The position numbers were made by a program, and so were the translations under genes. From Caprimulgus europaeus (taxonomy: Eukaryota > Chordata > Aves > Caprimulgiformes > Caprimulgidae), in assembly GCA_907165065.1 (NCBI GenBank), contig OU015532.1, positions 43,006,839-43,070,838 of the forward strand: a stretch of 64,000 nucleotides of DNA. The letters run 5' to 3'. This document shows, piece after piece, positions 60,701-64,000 of this stretch (position 1 is its first letter; each line of letters begins with the position of its first letter). The notes beneath the pieces were generated by a model that was not told the origin of the DNA, searched no databases, and was given only the letters and a program-made list of their open reading frames with translations.

Positions 60701-63431
60701 TTATCTTGTTTCTCTAGGGCTCACACAGCCTTCATTATCGCTTTGCAGCACTGGCCACCATGGCAGGGCTGCAACTTCTTTTGCCACAGGAATCACTCAC
60801 TTCCACCTGTGATTTGATTATGTTAAAATCTCACAATTAATTATGCAGAAAGATAATTTAATCTTTGAATCTGCTGCTAATGCAGAGTTACATGACTGCA
60901 ACCTGCCATCGTTAAATAAATCCTCAAGTTCCCCCTGCCTGCAATGAGACCTGTGTTGTCTGCAGAATAACCCGGTAGGGTGGCCATGCCATACCACACT
61001 CCACAGATTAAAAGAGGACTTGCTTTTGTTCTCAGGAAGACCTCTGGTAGCAAGGACTTGTTCATCTAAGACTGAAAAGCCTGAGAAAACACTTTGGAGG
61101 TTTAAGCTAGAGAGTCCCTCTTTACAATGACTCATATGTTTGGTGACTCTAGTTAGATTCTGCAGCAGGTTTTTATTTTAGAAAGGGGTGGATTTATCTG
61201 AAGCCTTTAAACTGAGATGAGATGTTTCTTTCTGTGAAGCTCACTTGCAGATGATGAGTTTGAAGCAAGCAGGAGGCATGAATATAGCTCCTGCGCTCAG
61301 CTATGTAAGGAACCATATTTGATTACCAGACTGATTCCTCCAGGCCCTAAAACCCATGAAGCCATCCATCATCTCCTTGTGCTGCTCCAGGGATGTCCAG
61401 AGAATGGATTCCCAAATCCACCGGTTTCTGCAGACACTCCTCCAATGCTGGGGTGTGGATGCCTGCTTGATCTCAGACACAGGAGCTTTCAGGACAGGTT
61501 TGCAGGGCATAATAGGTTTCCTTCTTCAATAGAACATAGGATCTTTGCTTCTGAACTTACTTGAGCACACGATCCCGGGCATCTTCATGTTTCTACTTCT
61601 TTTCACCAGCTACAGGGTAGTCAGCTGCTGGGACTTGTCATGGAGAAGTCCAGCTGGGAGAGGGGATATCTGGAGAGCCAGGTGTTGGGAAGGGGTTTTC
61701 ACAGGCTGCCTTTCTCCTTCAGCCTTGATTTTCATGCCATGGTTGAAGTGACTGCATTATTTCTGACCAGTCAGATCTCCGTCCTCGTCTTTGGAAACAC
61801 AAGGCTTTGACTCCTTGTTCACCAACATCACACCCTCGTTATCGCCCAGGATGGCGTTAATCCAGGCTGCCCCAGGAGTGACGAATTGCCTGAGAGGTGT
61901 TACTGCCCTTTGCGGGCTAGGAAGGATTTCCCCATTCTCCAGAGACTCTGGTTTCTGCAGCTCCACCACTGAGGTGAAAATGATACCCTCAGCGCTGGAG
62001 CTGAAGTTTAATTTCCTATCTGCTGCTCAGGGCACAGATTTTCCACTGGGATATTGGCAGCAGGTCAGAAATCTGCATTCCAAGCTGAATTGCTTTGAAA
62101 ACATTCCTGGTGCGGGACCCCATTCAGTCTGCTGGTTGCAAAACCCAGTTCTTGCCCGGCCTGGCCACTGAAGAGAGTCTCAGCTCTTGCTCCCTCAAGA
62201 TTTTGGGTGAAAATCCTTCACATCCTTGCGTCACAAATCAGCTGGTCCAGACTCAGTTGCTCTGTAATTGCCCTTTAGAAAGGCCCAAGGAATGAAAGCC
62301 ACCAGTAATGTTTGGTATTAGCTGCATGCCTCAGCTCTTGGACTTGAACAGAGGACAGTTATCTTCCTTTTCCAAGGCCTGCTTTTCTTTATGGGTCTCC
62401 AGGGACCTGCCAGGGGACAAAATGTGAATTATCTTCGATTTTGCTCTCTAAGCACTAAAGAGAAACAGTTTCAATGAGACAAATGAAGCTGATTGTAAAG
62501 ATAATACAGACCTTTCCTTCTTCGTCCCCGGTTATCTCCCCAAGCAGATTTCCTCTATCTCCCAGGGCGCCTTTCTTGTCACTTAGGTTGCCTTTCTTGC
62601 TAGATGCAGAAAAAAGGCCCGTAATGGCACGGAGGTGACAAGAGCAGAGATCTGCCCTCTTTGCTGGCTTCAACCCCATATTAGGCAGGGCCAGAAGCTT
62701 CCAAGAAAGATGGAAGAAATAGTGGAGAGGCATTTATTCCAGTTTATTTTGGTTATTGACTAAACTTTCCCATGCCACTGACTGGTGACTGGCTTGAGCA
62801 GTTGCACTTCTCCATTTTTAATTGTATTGAACATTCATGCTGTATTTCATGTCTTTTGGTGACACTGTGACCTGGCTTCACTGCAGCATGGCAGTATAGT
62901 TCACAGAGAGTCACACAGAGTAAAAAAAGTGTTCTATTTTGTTTGCCCTGCCTGCTGCCTTTCATTGCACCGTGCATTGCTCTCCATCAAGCAGAATTTT
63001 TCCCTAAACCATCCAGGCAGACGTGCCACCCACAATTAAGTCCATGTAGGCTTTTCAGGGTACATTTGCCACTAGATTTGCAAGGCTGGGATGGAGCTGC
63101 ATCCCTCGGTTGTGCGAGGTGCTGCAGACCAACAGGCGTGGCTGAGAAGGGATGGATGTGTTTGGGCTCTGCCAAGGGCACACCTGGGTGGAGGTGGATC
63201 AGGGTAACACAGCAGATGGGGCCTTCTCAAAGATGATGGATTGTATTTTCAGATGTAAGGAGATAAAGTTCACGTGAACCCTCTCCCCCTGATGCTACAG
63301 CAGCTGAAAGACTCCTGACCCTCCTCGTCACGGTGTGGAGTTGGGGTGTCACTGGGAGCCTGCAGTAGGCTCAGCCAAGTGAACACAAAGAGGTGAAGCA
63401 CCAATTCAGACAAGTTCAAGAGAGATAGGGA
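54749..63431. other. Intron 1 DNA, no exon or repeat family seen
   Basis: About 8.7 kb with no dispersed repeat I recognise. A T-run lies at 56494-56508. The longest frame is 266 codons on the minus strand (59725-60525), with a Phe/Leu/Ile-rich stretch from about residue 130 to 185 that reflects a T-rich strand; no family is recognised. CREB3L1 exon 2 was sought and not found. Confidence 0.5.
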
Positions 63432-63890
63432 ACGACTGGAGAGTCCAGTGAAGGGACACAAAGATGATTAAGGGACTGGAGCATCTTTCTTATGAGGAAA
63501 GACTGAGAGAGCTGTTTCTGTTTAGCCTGGAGAAGAGCAGACTGAGAGGGGACCTTATTAATGCTTATAAATATCTAAAGGGCGGGTGTCAAGAGGACGG
63601 GGCCAGACTCTTTTCAGTGGTGACCAGCAATAGGACAAGGGGCAACAGGCACAAACTGGAACACAGGAGCTTGCACTGAAATATAAGGAAAAACTTCTTT
63701 CCTGTGAGGGTGCCAGAGCCCTGGGACAGGCTGCCCAGAGAGGGTGTGGAGTCTCCATCTCTGGAGATGTTCAAACCCACTCGGATTCAGTCCTGTGCAA
63801 CCTGGTGTAGGGAACCTGCTCTGGCAGGGGGGTTGGACTGGATGATCTCCTGAGGTCCCTTCCAACCCCCACCATTCTGTGATTCTGTAA
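63432..63890 (+). mobile_element. CR1 LINE 3' fragment, 'gtgccagagccctggg' subfamily
   Basis: The longest copy of this subfamily in the window. It has 'gattaagggactggagcatc', 'gagagagctgtttctgttta' then 'gcctggagaag', the shared 3' UTR, and the end 'ggttggactggatgatctcc' with 'ttctgtgattctgta'. Frames are disrupted and non-coding. Confidence 0.95.
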
Positions 63891-64000
63891 CCTGGGGGCA
63901 GTGATGACTATACAGCTTCTTTCTCTCAGAGCTCCTGCTCATGTGAAGTCTCTGCCTGGAGATTGTCTTGACCTTGGCTTGGGAAGGAGCAAAGAAGAGG

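Larger units (their letters stand above)
47134..64000 (+). other. CREB3L1: CREB3L1 intron 1 (5' part; 3' end outside the window)
   Basis: The intron begins with GTAAGG directly after exon 1 and runs to the window end. I looked for the next coding block of CREB3L1, the acidic stretch around NDLFSSFFDD, and found no matching sequence, so exon 2 probably lies beyond 64000. The first roughly 300 bp belong to the CpG island. The rest is ordinary non-coding DNA with four sense-oriented CR1 fragments. A large first intron is plausible for this gene, but the true length cannot be judged here. Confidence 0.8.

Noticed and set aside
47134-64000. CREB3L1 exon 2
   Set aside because: I searched by eye for the acidic NDLFSSFFDD-type segment with flanking AG and GT signals and did not find it. 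It is probably to the right of the window, although a diverged exon could have been missed.

Overview
This window is vertebrate nuclear DNA, almost certainly from a bird. The main evidence is some fifteen CR1 LINE fragments, most of them 5'-truncated. Their 3' ends carry the avian signature: a 'ttggactggatgatctcctgaggtccctt'-type end followed by short ATTCTGTG-like octamers. A solo endogenous-retrovirus LTR of a type I associate with avian genomes is also present. I see no bacterial, viral or organellar genes, no CRISPR array and no convincing tRNA. Most long open frames are GC-rich CpG-island frames, repeat-derived frames or chance.

One gene is recognised with confidence. Positions 47026-47133 (+) are coding exon 1 of CREB3L1 (OASIS), an ER-anchored bZIP transcription factor. 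It lies in a CpG island with GC boxes and a 15-codon upstream ORF, and it ends at a canonical G|GTAAGG donor. The rest of the window (47134-64000) is its first intron; I could not find exon 2. The left edge (about 1-2500) is a second large CpG island with a minus-strand CAG|GTACGG splice donor at 143/142. In other vertebrates PHF21A lies next to CREB3L1 in divergent orientation, so I infer that this is the PHF21A promoter and 5'-UTR exon region. No PHF21A coding sequence is visible, so this rests on synteny alone.

Between the two islands are about 44 kb of intergenic DNA. 2.5-9 kb is AT-rich with homopolymer tracts and one CRE/E-box composite. 9.0-10.2 kb is a solo LTR with a perfect 5-bp target duplication and a tiny CR1 nested inside it. 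11.7-12.4 kb is CR1. 15-17.5 kb holds a degenerate short-period repeat and a strand-switching purine/pyrimidine tract. 20.2-20.8 kb is an ancient CR1. 25.9-27 kb is an isolated CpG island with two oppositely oriented CTCF-like motifs flanking a perfect hexamer array. 34-46.6 kb is CR1-rich and has a clustered RFX/AP-1/CRE element at 37.9-38.1 kb. The last CR1 ends about 470 bp before the CREB3L1 start codon.

I did not find a previously undescribed coding system. The most interesting material is regulatory: the candidate insulator island at 26 kb, the RFX/AP-1/CRE cluster about 9 kb upstream of CREB3L1, and the upstream ORF in the CREB3L1 leader.
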